Positions 63,002-64,000 of a DNA stretch of 64,000 nt are shown one piece after another; positions within the stretch are counted from its first letter, which is position 1, and each line of letters opens with the position of its first letter. A program made the position numbers and the translations under genes. The notes under the pieces are model-generated. The model had not been told where the DNA came from. It saw nothing but the letters and a program-made list of their open reading frames with translations, and ran no database searches. This DNA is from Desertivirga arenae (lineage in GTDB: Bacteria > Bacteroidota > Bacteroidia > Sphingobacteriales > Sphingobacteriaceae). The stretch is from the NCBI RefSeq assembly GCF_017355785.1, contig NZ_JAFEWE010000021.1, positions 1 through 64,000 of the forward strand, in the 5' to 3' direction.

Positions 63002-64000
63002 ATGTCGGAATTAGATAAATTTAAAAGATATACTGTTACTTCTGCTTTGCCTTATGCAAATGGGCCCCTTCATATCGGTCATTTAGCCGGAGCTTATATT
63101 CCCGCAGATACCTTCGTGCGGCATCTTCGCTTGAAAAAGAAAGATGTTGTATACATCTGCGGATCTGATGAGCATGGAGCTGCGATCACAATTAAGGCAA
63201 AGAAAGAGGGAACAACACCTCAGGAGATCATTGATAAGTACCATACTATTATTAAGAATAGCTTTGAGGAGTTTGGAATTGCCTTTAATATTTATCACCG
63301 AACCTCTTCCCCTGTTCATCATGATCTATCTAAAGAGTTCTTCTTGAACCTTTATGAGAAGGGCGAGTTTGTGGAGAAGGAATCTGAACAGTATTATGAT
63401 GAAGACTTCGACCAGTTTTTAGCAGACAGGTATATTGTTGGTACTTGTCCGAATTGTAAGAGTGATGGTGCCTATGGTGATCAGTGTGAGAAATGTGGCA
63501 CTTCACTAAATCCCACCGATTTAATTAATCCCAAATCTACTTTAAGCGGCAAACCCCCAGTTTTAAGAACAACCAAGCATTGGTACCTGCCACTAGATAA
63601 GTATCAACCCTGGTTGGAAGACTGGTTACTTGAAGGAAAAAAGAATAAGTGGAAGACAAATGTTTACGGGCAGTGCAGTTCCTGGTTGAAATCTGGCCTT
63701 CAGCCTCGTTCTATGACCCGCGATTTGGATTGGGGTATAGATGTTCCATTAGAGGAAGCGAAAGGTAAAAAGCTTTACGTATGGATGGATGCTCCTATCG
63801 GGTATATATCTGCTACCAAGCAATGGGCTGAAGATAACGGAAAAGACTGGCAGCTTTATTGGAAAAAACAGCAGAATGAAGAAGACGATTCCTGCCTGAT
63901 CCATTTTATTGGAAAGGATAACATTGTGTTCCATTGTATCACCTTCCCTTCTATACTTCACGCGCATGGAGAGTATGTGTTACCTCAGAATGTGCCTGCA
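63002..64000 (+). CDS. metG: methionyl-tRNA synthetase, N-terminal part (cut by window edge)
   Basis: 333 codons to the right edge with no stop. Typical class I signature HIGH (residues 24-27, in [14 protein letters not shown]), the KMSKS loop lying beyond the edge, and the zinc-binding insertion (Cys-x2-Cys twice, [18 protein letters not shown]) of the long MetRS form. It charges tRNA-Met. The gene is divergent from the LD-carboxypeptidase gene. Confidence 0.96.
   Translation, partial: MSELDKFKRYTVTSALPYANGPLHIGHLAGAYIPADTFVRHLRLKKKDVVYICGSDEHGAAITIKAKKEGTTPQEIIDKYHTIIKNSFEEFGIAFNIYHRTSSPVHHDLSKEFFLNLYEKGEFVEKESEQYYDEDFDQFLADRYIVGTCPNCKSDGAYGDQCEKCGTSLNPTDLINPKSTLSGKPPVLRTTKHWYLPLDKYQPWLEDWLLEGKKNKWKTNVYGQCSSWLKSGLQPRSMTRDLDWGIDVPLEEAKGKKLYVWMDAPIGYISATKQWAEDNGKDWQLYWKKQQNEEDDSCLIHFIGKDNIVFHCITFPSILHAHGEYVLPQNVPA

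Overview
The window comes from a Bacteroidota chromosome, most likely family Sphingobacteriaceae (Pedobacter/Mucilaginibacter-like). Evidence: two SusC/SusD outer-membrane pairs, a DUF1735-type lipoprotein, DUF4199 and DUF4407 proteins, TonB-type energy transducers, ECF sigma/anti-sigma pairs, A/T-rich spacers, near absence of Shine-Dalgarno sequences, and promoter elements of the Bacteroidota type (TTTG / TAnnTTTG). No rRNA, tRNA, CRISPR array or complete mobile element was seen. The assignment rests on reading the proteins by eye; no database search was possible.

Layout. 1-11.3 kb is housekeeping: a transposase-like fragment cut by the left edge, dusB-apaG (minus), a CPBP protease, DUF2007, cdsA and a TonB-type protein (plus), mfd (minus), two small membrane proteins, a Nif3-like protein and a coiled-coil zinc-ribbon protein (plus). 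11.3-12.4 kb is gene-poor, with terminator-like hairpins and one 69-codon gene that has an unusually strong Shine-Dalgarno sequence. 12.4-21.5 kb is a signalling cluster: a 1904-residue cytoplasmic hybrid kinase with nine near-identical 92-residue HAMP-type repeats, GAF, kinase core and three receiver domains; a receiver-kinase; a CHASE3 membrane kinase; and a stand-alone receiver. None has a DNA-binding output domain. 22.2-25.5 kb is a partial tryptophan operon, trpE-trpG-trpC without trpD. It is preceded by a short leader peptide with three tandem Trp codons and a terminator, a ribosome-mediated attenuator. hflX and rbfA follow.

27.3-32.5 kb holds a secreted thioredoxin-like protein and an ECF sigma/anti-sigma pair (minus), divergent from two exported ferritin-like proteins, then a CsaA-like protein. 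32.6-44.8 kb is mixed: a SNF2 helicase, aat, a TonB-like protein, an unknown 315-residue protein, a rhodanese, DUF4407, an M28 peptidase, a GNAT enzyme, a divergent thiamine-pyrophosphokinase-like protein, a second ECF sigma factor with a membrane partner, and a radical SAM protein. 44.8-47.3 kb is a tight four-gene operon (minus): a small protein ending in a CPPLC tail, a multi-pass membrane protein, a sensor kinase and a NarL-type regulator. 47.5-49.7 kb has a 45-residue membrane peptide and a PadR/PspC pair. 49.8-60.5 kb holds two SusC/SusD nutrient-uptake modules without enzymes. 60.6-64 kb holds an OmpA-family protein, an LD-carboxypeptidase and the start of metG, cut by the right edge.

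Best candidates for a second look: the trp attenuator, the homogenised HAMP array and its output-less signalling cluster, and the CPPLC-tail/membrane protein/kinase/regulator operon, whose signal is unknown.
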